DNA from: Trichormus sp. M33_DOE_039
Lineage (GTDB): Bacteria > Cyanobacteriota > Cyanobacteriia > Cyanobacteriales > Nostocaceae
Length of the DNA stretch: 64,000 nt
Reading direction: 5' to 3'
NCBI GenBank assembly: GCA_015296085.1
Contig: DVDT01000031.1
Coordinates: 144,341-208,340 of the forward strand
Shown here piece after piece: positions 9,255 to 19,400 of this stretch. Numbering within the stretch: the first letter of the stretch is position 1; each line of letters opens with the position of its first letter. A model generated the notes under the pieces. The model did not search any database. It worked only from the letters and a program-made list of their open reading frames with translations, and was not told where the DNA came from. Made by a program: the position numbers and the translations under genes.

Positions 9255-11333
9255 CTAACCTTTGTCGGTTATAACAACCCTATAAATTTTGTCAACTTGC
9301 TCTAGCTGTTGGTAAATTTCTGCGGCTACGGTTTGGAGACGCTGGGATTCTGTATTCAGGTTGATTTCATGGACTGTTTTTTGCTGAAGTAAGTTATCTA
9401 ACTCAGCTCTTCTTTGGGCAATATCTTTGTTGATTTGCTCAATTACTTCCCGTTCGTAGGTATTGAAGCATTCTTCCACGCCTATACGGATTTGGGGAAT
9501 ATATTCTTCAGCCGCCTGTGGGAGATATTTCATTAATTCCTTTTGCGCCGTTTGGACTAATTTTTGTCGGGCTTGATCTGCTTGAAGAAAGCCAATACCC
9601 ATGCCCAAAAATGCTAATCCCACAGGCCCTAAAAATACACCTGTGATGGTGCTGGTAATGCTGTTCACACCGATCGCGGCTATATAGTTCAGTAAGATAT
9701 TTCTCCAATCAAAGCCTGCTTGCGCCATAGCCACGCCTGCAATATTACCTCTGGACAAGGATAATAATCCCATTGCCCATTTTGTCCAAGTCGGTGAATC
9801 TTCTTCAGTAGTAGCTTGGGGTTTAAATTTTACTTCTTGTCCCGATAATTTATCGCTGATTTGTTCGATCACTTGGCTGTAAGAAGCACCGTATTTTGCC
9901 GCACTGGTGGAAAGTTTGGCAAAGGCTGTATTCATGTCTTGTTCTACCGTCAAAGTCCAAGCGGAGATTTTGTCGGCGGTGTATTGTTCAAATGCTTCTT
10001 TGAGGGCTGCGTTAAAGGTTTCGCGTTTGTCTTTATTGAGAAAATCCAATAATTCTAAGTCTGGTTGGTAAGGTAAAAAGTCGGTTTCAAAAGTAGTACC
10101 CAAATTCAGAATGTAAGCACGCAACGACTCAGTAATAGCTTTGGCTTGGTTGTCTCTGGTAGTGCGAATTTCTCCTTGAAATTGATCGCGAATCACACCC
10201 AATTGTTGAAATTCTGGTTCTACAGAACTAATGCGCTGCTTCATTTCACTCACATCTTCATTGAGTAAAGAAAGGCGGCGTTGAATTGCCGCTTGGATGT
10301 TAGTGTAGGTTTGGCGCGCTAGAATAATAGCCGATTGTAGTTGGGCTACCGCTTTGTCTTGGGTTAAGAAGATATTGAGCGATCGCAATAATTCTGGAAA
10401 TCCTGTACCCTCTAAAGATGCTGACTGATCCTTAATTCTTCGTCTGAGGGCATTAATTGCAGAAATTTCAAAGACGCGCTCAGAATAAATATTTGGTCCA
10501 TGAATTTGACAATATTGTGCCAAATTCGTTTGAAATACCTGTCTTAGTTGCGTTTCGGCTGCTTGTAATTCTTCTTCATCATCTGGATCTAAAATTCCTT
10601 CTTGAATTTGATCCCAACCATTAATAATAAAAAATACTGTCAAACCGCGACCTTTCACATAATTTTCTAGGTAGCGGCGTTCTGCTAGTGTGTAAGGTTG
10701 AGATGCCCGCATCACAAACAAAATTGCATGACAATTATTGATATACCCCAGTGATAATTCATTTCTCGCTTCTGTATCATTCAGCCCTGGACTATCGATA
10801 ATTTCTAAACCTTTGGATAAAAGTGGTAATGGGTACTCTACAACGGCATGACTAACTTCAGCAAATGCCGTTTTTTTCTCTTTTTCTAGTTGTTTAGCTT
10901 CTTTGGGATCAATCGTATATCTCTGCTTAAATTCTTTAAATTCAAGCTGTTCAGGTTGGCGATGATCATTAAAATAAATCGTTACCTGTTTGTTTTCGCC
11001 ATAACGTAAAATTGTCAAAATAGCAGTACAGGGAGTCGCTGCATTAGGGAGAATATTTTCCCCAATCAAGGCATTAATAAAGGTACTTTTGCCGCGCTTC
11101 ATGTCGCCTAAAACAAGTAAGCGGAATACACCTTGCTTGAGATTTTGGCTAGCTAAATTGACGTTTTCAATATCTGAAGCTAAACCTAATGCACCAGAAG
11201 TATTTTGCGCTCCTAATTCGGCTTGGCTGAGAATCTCGCCCATCTGCGCTAAACAAGCAGATATCTCTTGACGAACTCCGGCGATTTTATCTAAATCATT
11301 AATAAAACTGTCAGCTTCAACTTTGTATTGCAT
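9255..11333 (-). CDS. Bacterial dynamin-like protein (BDLP) GTPase
   Basis: Membrane-remodelling large GTPase of 692 residues, almost the length of the structurally characterised Nostoc punctiforme BDLP (about 693) and clearly similar throughout. G1 P-loop GDMKRGKST at residues 76-84, switch I Thr in the ATPCTAILT segment, G3 DSPGLND, and a G4-like segment in IINGWDQ. Helical neck and trunk regions follow. A hydrophobic paddle at about 545-605 (GVFLGPVGLAFLGMGIGF) is expected to insert in lipid. The C-terminus is coiled-coil. Known: BDLP tubulates membranes on GTP binding. Context: it stands between the two arms of the NRPS/PKS region on the FAAL strand but 408 bp away, so co-function is only a possibility. 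Confidence 0.95.
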   Translation of the reverse strand: MQYKVEADSFINDLDKIAGVRQEISACLAQMGEILSQAELGAQNTSGALGLASDIENVNLASQNLKQGVFRLLVLGDMKRGKSTFINALIGENILPNAATPCTAILTILRYGENKQVTIYFNDHRQPEQLEFKEFKQRYTIDPKEAKQLEKEKKTAFAEVSHAVVEYPLPLLSKGLEIIDSPGLNDTEARNELSLGYINNCHAILFVMRASQPYTLAERRYLENYVKGRGLTVFFIINGWDQIQEGILDPDDEEELQAAETQLRQVFQTNLAQYCQIHGPNIYSERVFEISAINALRRRIKDQSASLEGTGFPELLRSLNIFLTQDKAVAQLQSAIILARQTYTNIQAAIQRRLSLLNEDVSEMKQRISSVEPEFQQLGVIRDQFQGEIRTTRDNQAKAITESLRAYILNLGTTFETDFLPYQPDLELLDFLNKDKRETFNAALKEAFEQYTADKISAWTLTVEQDMNTAFAKLSTSAAKYGASYSQVIEQISDKLSGQEVKFKPQATTEEDSPTWTKWAMGLLSLSRGNIAGVAMAQAGFDWRNILLNYIAAIGVNSITSTITGVFLGPVGLAFLGMGIGFLQADQARQKLVQTAQKELMKYLPQAAEEYIPQIRIGVEECFNTYEREVIEQINKDIAQRRAELDNLLQQKTVHEINLNTESQRLQTVAAEIYQQLEQVDKIYRVVITDKG

Positions 11334-11723
11334 AAAAATTTCAAATTAGTCAATAGTCAATAGTTTTTCTCTCCTACACCCCAATCCCTGTATTTATAAG
11401 GAGATCACGTGTTTAATTCTACTACAGGGGGTAATGTACAAAAGTTGTAAATGATTGTAAAGAAGTATATTTAGGAATGACACAGTGGCTTTAACATCAA
11501 ACCAAGTATACTAGTATTGCGGCAATCACCTAGTTGATCAAGCCTAAAGTAGCTAGGGCATTAGCCTTGCATTAAGAATTCTTGAAGTTACAATCTATCT
11601 CAGTAGACTTGGGGTTAACCTGCAAATGACTGGTTTTATGCTTAACCAAGTGCGATCGCAGGTTTGGTAAAAAAACAGAATCAAGCGTAACGAGTCCTTT
11701 AATTCAATCTTTAGGTGATTTAT
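11334..11723. promoter_or_regulatory. Divergent promoter region between the dynamin gene and a small membrane-protein gene
   Basis: About 390 bp with no gene. It contains a short direct repeat (AGTCAAT twice near 11347-11362) and one HIP1 octamer near 11652. It must carry outward promoters for both neighbours. A Shine-Dalgarno (AGGTGA, 11713-11718) supports the ATG at 11724. No operator was recognised. Confidence 0.5.
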
Positions 11724-12119
11724 ATGTTGGATGAAGTGGTGAAAAAGCTTGCATCACTGGGTCTACCTGGTGTAACGCTGGTAATCATAATAGCTACAAC
11801 TGGACTAGAAGGTAATGTTGTTGTTCCCATTGTGTTGGCTACTCTAGGTGGGCCATTTGGTATGATAGGCGGTTTAGCAGTTTTGGGAGTAGTGTCTTGG
11901 GTTGGTGAATACTTAGCAGAGTACGGTACTGAGGCTTTATTGACTGCGGTTTATACAGAACGCAGAAAAAATGAAGCTATTGGCGGTATTTTAAGAGAAA
12001 TTAACAGTTTGGCTATATCTGACGAACTGAAAACTAAACTCAAAAACAACGTCTCCAACAGCCCTAAAAAAGACACAGACTTAGCAGCTATCGTTCCTCA
12101 AGTTAGGGAAATTGAATAA
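11724..12119 (+). CDS. Small membrane protein of unknown function
   Basis: 131 residues from ATG 11724; a GTG at 11715 is possible but overlaps the Shine-Dalgarno AGGTGA. Residues 5-60 are hydrophobic and glycine-rich (LGLPGVTLVIIIATTGLEG, then LGGPFGMIGGLAVLGVV), suggesting two membrane segments. The remainder is polar and helical and ends acidic. I do not recognise the family. It is divergent from the dynamin gene and precedes the patatin gene by about 600 bp. A role with the dynamin at membranes would be conjecture. Confidence 0.65.
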   Translation: MLDEVVKKLASLGLPGVTLVIIIATTGLEGNVVVPIVLATLGGPFGMIGGLAVLGVVSWVGEYLAEYGTEALLTAVYTERRKNEAIGGILREINSLAISDELKTKLKNNVSNSPKKDTDLAAIVPQVREIE

Positions 12120-12693
12120 GCTCTATCTGAAGTGATGTCTGTGGAAAATGATCACATTTGATAGTGGGGGCTTCTGCCTTGTTCTTTCTATTAGCAAAAA
12201 TATCTAAGAGCTAGATGAGATGCACCCACTGATTGATAGAGGTTAGATGCTAGTAGAAGAAAGAATGCTTAGTTGCTAGGCTTTGTGAGTATTGATGAGG
12301 GTGTTTTTACTGTCGCATTTACTCTACTAACGGCTAGATCTGAGAAGCTCCTTGGAATGATTAATATCATGATTTCAAGATTGATATTCATGGGAAAAAT
12401 TCACAAAAATGTGAAGATTTCTTTCTCTAGTCTCTAGCCTCTATTCGCCAAATCAGCATAGATATCTCGATTTTAGCCATTTTAAAATCACGTGCTGTAA
12501 TCCAGTCACAACGATGATTCTATCAGTTCCAAAGTTTTAAAAACCCTGATTCGGCTTGATAATCTCTCTAATTAATTTTTTGAGATAAACTGAGGAATAA
12601 CCCCAAGAAATGGCTAAAATCGAAGATAAAAAACTCGTGAATTATGGTGGCTGAAATTTATAGTTGCCATATATTGCCTATGCAAAAAAAATT
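12120..12693. other. Intergenic, upstream of the patatin gene
   Basis: About 570 bp without a recognisable gene on either strand. AT-rich in its 3' half. It probably holds the promoter of the patatin gene. It ends in a tandem duplication that includes the start codon. Confidence 0.5.
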
Positions 12694-12739
12694 ATGGCAG
12701 TTTCAGAGAAATAACTATGGCAGTTTCAGAGATAACTAA
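12694..12739 (+). repeat. 23-bp tandem duplication over the patatin start codon, creating a mini-ORF
   Basis: The start region ATGGCAGTTTCAGAG occurs at 12694 and again at 12717. The upstream copy reads ATG GCA GTT TCA GAG AAA TAA, a six-codon frame ending 2 nt before the real ATG. No strong Shine-Dalgarno precedes either copy. Confidence 0.85.
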
Positions 12740-15700
12740 TGCAGTAGCGTGGGAACTCGGCCAAGAATACGATACAGGTTCATTCACGAGTGTTGCCCTG
12801 GATAATCAAGGCAATTGTGTAGAAACTCATGTAGGAAGCGATCGCTTATTTTATCGCATAGGCAAACTCAATGCTGAGAATCAGACTATTCGATGGGGAG
12901 ATTCTCAAGAATACGATACAGGTTCATGCACGAGTGTTGCCCTGGATAATCAAGGCAATTGTGTAGAGACTCATGTAGGAAGCTATCGCTTATTCTATCG
13001 CATAGGCAAACTCAATGCTGAGAATCAGACTATTCAATGGGGAGACTCTCAAGAATACGATACAGGTTCATTCACGAGTGTGGCACTGGATAATCAAGGC
13101 AATTGTGTAGAGACTCATGTAGGAAGCGATCGCTTATTTTATCGCATAGGCAAACTCAATGCTGAGAATCAGACTATTCAATGGGGAGACTCTCAAGAGT
13201 ATGGTTCTGGTGCAACAAGTAGCATTACTTTAGATGATCAAGGAAATTATATAAGGACATATCGAGAAGGCGATCGTCTACATTACAGATTCGCTAATTT
13301 AGCAAATATTTTTGAACCTAGACAAGAAATTGTCACCCCTCCAGTCAAAGTTGATCCTTTATCCAATTTACAACCCGTTTTAGCTTTTGATGGAGAGGAT
13401 GACTATATAGAAATTCCTCATACTGAAGCTTTTAACTTTGCCAAAGACCAAGATTTTGCGATCGAACTTTGGCTCAAACCAGATATAGAACAACAAGGTC
13501 AAAGCAAAGCCGCCTTCGATACGAATATTATTGAAAAGTGGGCAGGAAAACCTTTTCCTTACACTATTCGTTACAGTAGTAAAAATGGCCGCATTTATGT
13601 ATCTCGCTATGACAGCAGACAAAATCCGGCACTGACTTCTGCTGAATCAATTAGCGATCAAAAATTTCATCACATAGCATTTGTTAAAGAAACTTCCCGA
13701 CTGTCTTTATATATAGATGGTGTAGAAGTCACTAATAAATATGACACCACCACAGGTAAAACTCAAAACGACTCACCACTTTATTTGAGTAGAGGCGCAG
13801 GGGGGCGGAATTTCTTTAAAGGACAAATCAGCGAATTAAGAATTTGGGACACAGCCCGTTCTTCAGAAGAAATTCGCACATACATGACTGCGCGTCTAAC
13901 AGGTAATGAAGCTGGTTTAGTCGGTTATTGGCCGTTAAATGATGGCGTGGGGAACACAGTACAAGACTACACCAGTAACTCCAACCACGGCACTATTTAT
14001 GGTAGTCCTACTTGGGTACAGACTGAATTGCTCATTACCCCAATTCACCCAATAGAAAATATTTCTACTGAGAAAAAAACTGTCAAATCCTCTGTCTACC
14101 CAACTAATAAAAAAGTTAAGCAAGAGTCAAATCCCGACATGATGATTATAGATAATGAACCACACCAAACACCAGAGCTAAAACAACTCAACCAACAGAA
14201 ATTAGTATTTGATGGTAAAGATATTTATATAAATTTGGGTAAAAAATCCGAATTTAAAATTGCCCAGCAAATTAGTTTAGAAGCTTGGATTAATTGCCAA
14301 GTGCAAAGAAGACGCACCGGAATTATTACTAACGTCTTTGATACTAATCAAATTGAAAGTGGATATGGTCTACTTCTAGATGGAAAGAGCGGAATATTTT
14401 TCGCTTTAAAAACTCCATCTAAAAGTATTCAATATCTCAGCAGTAAAGAAAATTCTATCAAACTCAATCATTGGCATCACATTGCAGGAACGTATGATGG
14501 TAAGCGCATGAAAGTCTACGTTGATGGTGTAGAAAAAGCTTCTAAATCCCTCGTAGATGAAAGCATTGATTACGAACCAGAAAATGATTTAGTCATCGGC
14601 ATTTACCAAGACAATAATGAAATTTATCCGTTTAAAGGTCAAATTAAAGAAGTACGGCTCTGGAACAAAGTGCGTTCTCCAGAAGAAATTCAAGCTGATA
14701 TGGCAAAATCTCTTGTAGGTAATGAAACGGGATTAGTAGGATACTGGCCTTTAAATGATGGACTCGGAACAATAGTAGAAGATAAAACAATTCATGCCAA
14801 TCATGGCAATATCATTGGTAACACTGCTTGGGTACAAACTGAAATCCCCATTGAAACCCAACAGTTACCAGAAACTCAACTCGAAGTTATAGAAACTATT
14901 CAACAAAAAACTCAAACACCTATGTCAGAAACCACACCAGTTATAACTCCAGAAAAGTCTACATCAACCAAAACTAAACAGCAGAAAGCAAAAAATACAG
15001 TCAACAAATATCCATACAAAATTTTGTCAATTGATGGCGGTGGTATTCGAGGCATTATCCCAGCGATGATTCTCGCAGAAATTGAAAGACGCACCGAAAA
15101 ACCAATTTCCAGTTTATTTGACTTGATAGCTGGAACTTCCACAGGAGGAATGTTAGCTTTAGGTTTGGTTAAACCACATTTAAAGGATGCCCAAGCCCCC
15201 GCATACACTGCTCAACAATTAGTGAGTATTTTTTATGAGCATGGTAACGTAATATTTTACGAACCACTGTATGCAGAACTCTTAGGAGACTTGGACGAAA
15301 TTATCAAACCCAAATACAGTTCTGAAGGGAAAAACGATATCCTGACAGATTACTTTGGTAATGCAACAATTAAGGATGCAATTACAGAAGTGTTAATCAC
15401 TAGCTATGATATTGAGCAGCGAATGCCAGTATTATTTACTAGCAACGTTAATCAAGAAAACGTTACTTCTAGAAAATTGCGGAAGATATGTACAGGCTTC
15501 ACCATGAAGGAGGCAGCAATGGCAACTAGTGCTGCTCCTACATATTTTCCTCCATATCGGATTGCTACATCACATAACGAAAATGGTTTCTATACATTAG
15601 TAGATGGGGGAGTAGTTGCGAATAATCCTACCGCTTTAGCGTTAGTAGAATCTATCACTAGTGCAAAAGCAGCAACCAAGCGAGGAGAAGATACTTGGAC

Positions 15701-16049
15701 TCTTGATAATACTTTAGTAGTTTCTTTAGGGACTGGCTCGCTTACTAAAAAATATCCTTATCAAGAAGCCAAAAACTGGGGATTAGTCGGTTGGGCTAGA
15801 CCAATGTTGAACATTGTTTTAGATGGTGCAAGTGAAGCTATTTCTTGTCAAATAGAACAACTGTTACCAGTCGGAGAAGACTTATCACAGCAACAATATT
15901 ATCGCTTCCAAACTTATATTGATGAAATGTTAGAAGCAATGGATAATGCCAAGTTTCATAATATTAGTATGCTGGTACAAGTAGGCAAACAAATGATTGA
16001 AGAAAGAACAGAAGAAATAGACTCATTATGTGATAAGTTAGCGAACTAA
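12717..16049 (+). CDS. Patatin-like phospholipase with N-terminal beta-propeller-like repeats and two LamG domains
   Basis: 1110 residues. Residues 12-200 hold four repeats of about 48 residues (core WGDSQEYDTGS...SVALDNQGNCVETHVGS..LFYRIGKL), a type known from secreted or surface bacterial proteins. Two LamG/concanavalin-like domains follow, about 220-440 and 495-705; each ends with a GLVGYWPLNDG motif. A Thr/Lys-rich linker leads to a patatin domain at about 765-985 with the oxyanion loop DGGGIRG, nucleophile GTSTGG (Ser about 807) and DGG (Asp about 963), so the Ser-Asp dyad is intact. Known: patatins are acyl hydrolases. No signal peptide is visible. It lies 366 bp before the NRPS on the same strand. 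Inferred: lipid hydrolysis targeted by carbohydrate- or lipid-binding domains. Confidence 0.9.
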   Translation: MAVSEITNAVAWELGQEYDTGSFTSVALDNQGNCVETHVGSDRLFYRIGKLNAENQTIRWGDSQEYDTGSCTSVALDNQGNCVETHVGSYRLFYRIGKLNAENQTIQWGDSQEYDTGSFTSVALDNQGNCVETHVGSDRLFYRIGKLNAENQTIQWGDSQEYGSGATSSITLDDQGNYIRTYREGDRLHYRFANLANIFEPRQEIVTPPVKVDPLSNLQPVLAFDGEDDYIEIPHTEAFNFAKDQDFAIELWLKPDIEQQGQSKAAFDTNIIEKWAGKPFPYTIRYSSKNGRIYVSRYDSRQNPALTSAESISDQKFHHIAFVKETSRLSLYIDGVEVTNKYDTTTGKTQNDSPLYLSRGAGGRNFFKGQISELRIWDTARSSEEIRTYMTARLTGNEAGLVGYWPLNDGVGNTVQDYTSNSNHGTIYGSPTWVQTELLITPIHPIENISTEKKTVKSSVYPTNKKVKQESNPDMMIIDNEPHQTPELKQLNQQKLVFDGKDIYINLGKKSEFKIAQQISLEAWINCQVQRRRTGIITNVFDTNQIESGYGLLLDGKSGIFFALKTPSKSIQYLSSKENSIKLNHWHHIAGTYDGKRMKVYVDGVEKASKSLVDESIDYEPENDLVIGIYQDNNEIYPFKGQIKEVRLWNKVRSPEEIQADMAKSLVGNETGLVGYWPLNDGLGTIVEDKTIHANHGNIIGNTAWVQTEIPIETQQLPETQLEVIETIQQKTQTPMSETTPVITPEKSTSTKTKQQKAKNTVNKYPYKILSIDGGGIRGIIPAMILAEIERRTEKPISSLFDLIAGTSTGGMLALGLVKPHLKDAQAPAYTAQQLVSIFYEHGNVIFYEPLYAELLGDLDEIIKPKYSSEGKNDILTDYFGNATIKDAITEVLITSYDIEQRMPVLFTSNVNQENVTSRKLRKICTGFTMKEAAMATSAAPTYFPPYRIATSHNENGFYTLVDGGVVANNPTALALVESITSAKAATKRGEDTWTLDNTLVVSLGTGSLTKKYPYQEAKNWGLVGWARPMLNIVLDGASEAISCQIEQLLPVGEDLSQQQYYRFQTYIDEMLEAMDNAKFHNISMLVQVGKQMIEERTEEIDSLCDKLAN
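12750..13300 (+). repeat. 144-bp tandem repeats encoding 48-residue units
   Basis: Units start at the TGG codons at 12750, 12894, 13038 and 13182. The first three are almost identical at DNA level, including synonymous positions; the fourth is diverged. This points to recent duplication or gene conversion and probable copy-number variation. Confidence 0.9.
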
Positions 16050-16414
16050 AAACTCATCATATAGTTTAGAGATGATTTATAAAGTAAAGCTTAAATTGTA
16101 GGGTGCGTTACGCGTTGCTTTAACGCACGGCATGATCATGGTGCATTACGGCAATTTATACTGTTGCTCATACTCAAATCCTGAAAATGCCGTAACACAA
16201 CGGCAATAAAACGGGAGGAAAATCCACACCGCTTTTTGCCTCCCCTACTTAATATTTACTTTATAAATAGGCTCTTATAGTGGGGGCTACCTAACATTAA
16301 CGCTTCACTAACAGCCCTTTCTTTTCTCAGTATAACTTTGTGTTTCCCTTGCGCCCTCAGACTTATAGAGAATAGTCCTAAACTCTTTCTTATTAAAAAC
16401 AACTTTAAAAATTT
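16050..16414. other. Intergenic with palindromic repeat DNA between patatin and NRPS genes
   Basis: Contains GGGTGCGTTACGCG followed by TTAACGCACGGC, an imperfect inverted repeat, then a second pair GGTGCATTACGGCA / TGCCGTAACAC (about 16140-16200). Such GTGCGTTA palindromes are common dispersed repeats in cyanobacterial intergenic DNA. The NRPS promoter should lie in the last 150 bp. No clear Shine-Dalgarno precedes ATG 16415. Confidence 0.55.
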
Positions 16415-19400
16415 ATGAGTGATTTATTAAAACGTCTTGATTATTTATCGCCAGAACAGCGTGAATTGGTTTTAAAAAAATTACAAATGCAGAAGATAAA
16501 TTCTGCAACGGATAGTTATAAATCTCAAACTATACCCATTACGCCTGTATCTAGAGACCAAGCAATTCCTTTATCCTTTGCACAACAAAGATTATGGTTT
16601 TTAGATCAATTAGTTGGCCCTAGTGCTACATACAATACACCAACTGCTTTAAAAATTACTGGTAAGCTGAATATCCCAGCGTTAGAACAAGCCATTATTG
16701 AAATTGTGCGTCGGCACGAAGTTTTAAGAACTAGCTTTCAAAAAATTCATGAGACTCCTGTGCAAGTTATTCATCCTAGTGTGACAATAACTTTACCAGT
16801 AGTAGACTTACAAGATTTATCAGATCAGGAACAAGCCTTTAGAGTTCAACAATTAGTCCAACAAGAAGCCCACACACCGTTTGATTTGCAACAACCGCCT
16901 TTAATTCGCGGTCAAATTCTGTGCTTGGGTGAGACTTCCCATGTTTTATTACTAACTGTGCATCACATTGTGGTTGATGGTTGGTCAATGGGAGTCTTTA
17001 TTCAAGAATTATCTAGCCTCTACCCAGCTTTTGTAATAGGTCAACCATCCCCCCTAACAGAATTATCTATTCAATATGCTGATTTTGCTGTGTGGCAAAG
17101 ACAATGGTTGAGTGGAGAAGTCCTAAATACTAAACTCAACTACTGGCGACAAAAGTTAGCGGGTGCGCCACCTTTGTTAGAACTACCAACAGATAGACCG
17201 CGCCCACCTGTAGAGACTTTTCGTGGTGGTAGCTATACATTTACACTTAGCAGTCAACTAACACAGCAACTTGTCAACTTGAGTCAAAAGTCAGGGGTAA
17301 CTCTGTTTATGACTCTACAGGCGGCATTTGTCACATTACTACATCGTTATACTAGTCAGGATGATATTCTCGTCGGTACGCCCATCGCTAACCGTAACCG
17401 TCAAGAAATGGAACCATTAATTGGCTTTTTTGTCAACAGTTTGGTGTTGCGAACCAAGCTCAATGGTAATCCCAAATTTAGCGAATTACTCAAACAAGTA
17501 CAGCAAGTCGCTCTAGAAGCTTACGAAAATCAAGATGTTCCCTTTGAGCAGGTAGTTGAAGCCTTACAACCAGAACGCAACTTAGACCATAATCCACTAT
17601 TTCAGGTGATGTTGGTGTTGCAGAATGCACCCAAAGGGACACCAAAACTATTGGATTTAGAGTTGACATCGATAGAGATTGATTTCGCTACAGCCAAGCG
17701 GGATTTAACCCTCACCTGCGTAGAGACAGAGGAGGGTCTGGGGGGTGTTTGGGAATATAACAGCGACTTATTTGATGAGTCTACAATCATCAGAATGGCG
17801 GAGCATTTGCAGACTTTGTTAACCGCAGTTGTGGTTAATCCTCATCAGCAGATTGCTGATTTACCGATATTGACTGAACGAGAAAAACAGCAGTTGCTGG
17901 TTGAATGGAATGATACTCAAAAAGAGTATCCGAGTGAGTTATGTTTGCATCAGTTGTTTGAGGCGCAAGTGCAACGAACACCGAATGCAATAGCAGTGGT
18001 GTTTGCTGATCAATATTTCACATATAGTCAGTTAAATGCTCGTGCGAATCAGGTGGCGCATTATTTGCAAAGCTTGGGAGTGGGGACTGAGGTCTTAGTG
18101 GGGATTTGTGCAGAACGTTCCTTGGATATGGTGGTGGGTTTGTTAGGGATTTTGAAAGCTGGGGGAGCTTATGTACCACTTGACCCTGCGTATCCACGCG
18201 ATCGCCTAGAATATTTACTCGCAGATTCCCAAGTTCCTGTATTGCTTACCCAGTCGCACTTACTAGAAATTCTACCAGAGCATGAGCAGGCTATTTGTCT
18301 GGATACAGATTGGCAGGCAATTTCTCAACATAGTCAAGCCAATCCTGTTTCTCAAGTAAAATCTACTAACTTAGCTTATGTAATTTATACCTCTGGCTCG
18401 ACTGGTAAACCCAAAGGGACAATGATTCTACACCAAGGGGTGGTGAATTATCTCAGTTGGTGTACTGAAGCTTATGCTGTCGCAGAGGGATACGGCGCAC
18501 CTGTACAATCTTCTTTTGCCTTTGATGCGACTATTACTAGTCTGTTCTCGCCGTTAATTGTCGGTGGACAAGTAGTCCTGTTACCAGAAAAGCAAGAAAT
18601 TGAGGCTTTGTGTAGCGTTTTACGCTCCAAACATCACTTTAGCTTAGTTAAACTTACCCCTGCTCACTTGGAATTGCTCAATCAAATTATCCCCCCAGCA
18701 GAAGCAGCCGGACAAACTAACGCTTTTGTGATTGGTGGTGAAGCCCTCTTGGGTAAGACTCTGCAATTTTGGCGGCAAAATGCACCAGCCACCCGACTAA
18801 TCAATGAATATGGCCCGACAGAAACCGTTGTGGGTTGTTGTATTTATGAAGTGCCAGATGATACTTCCTTGACAGATGGTGTTTTAATTGGTCGCCCCAT
18901 TGCCAACACCCAGCTTTATATTTTAGATGAATATCTGCAACCAGTCCCCATTGGTGTCAGGGGTGAACTCTACATTGGCGGGGCTGGAGTAGGGCGTGGC
19001 TATTTAAATCGTCCTGAGTTGACGCAAGAGAAATTCATTCCCAACCCCTTTGACAATTCACAATGGCATCGTTTATATAAAACCGGGGATTTGGCACGTT
19101 ATCGACCAGATGGCAATATTGAATACCTTGGTCGGATGGATAACCAAGTTAAAGTACGGGGTTTTCGGATTGAGTTGGGAGAGATTGAAGCAGCCTTGAC
19201 ACAACACCCAGAAGTGCGGGAAACAGTTGTGATTACTAGAGAAGATATTCCTGGTGATAAGCGTTTAGTTGCTTATGTTGTCCCTAATTCCCAGGATAGC
19301 GATCGCACTGACTCAACCCTAGTTAACGAATTCGAGTCAGAACAGCTTTCACAATGGCAGCAAGTATTTAATGATAGTTACAGCCAATCGGCAACGGATG

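Noticed and set aside
12750..13300. CRISPR-like or prophage repeat
   Set aside because: The 144-bp period is coding, with the frame conserved in every unit and no spacer-like unique segments.
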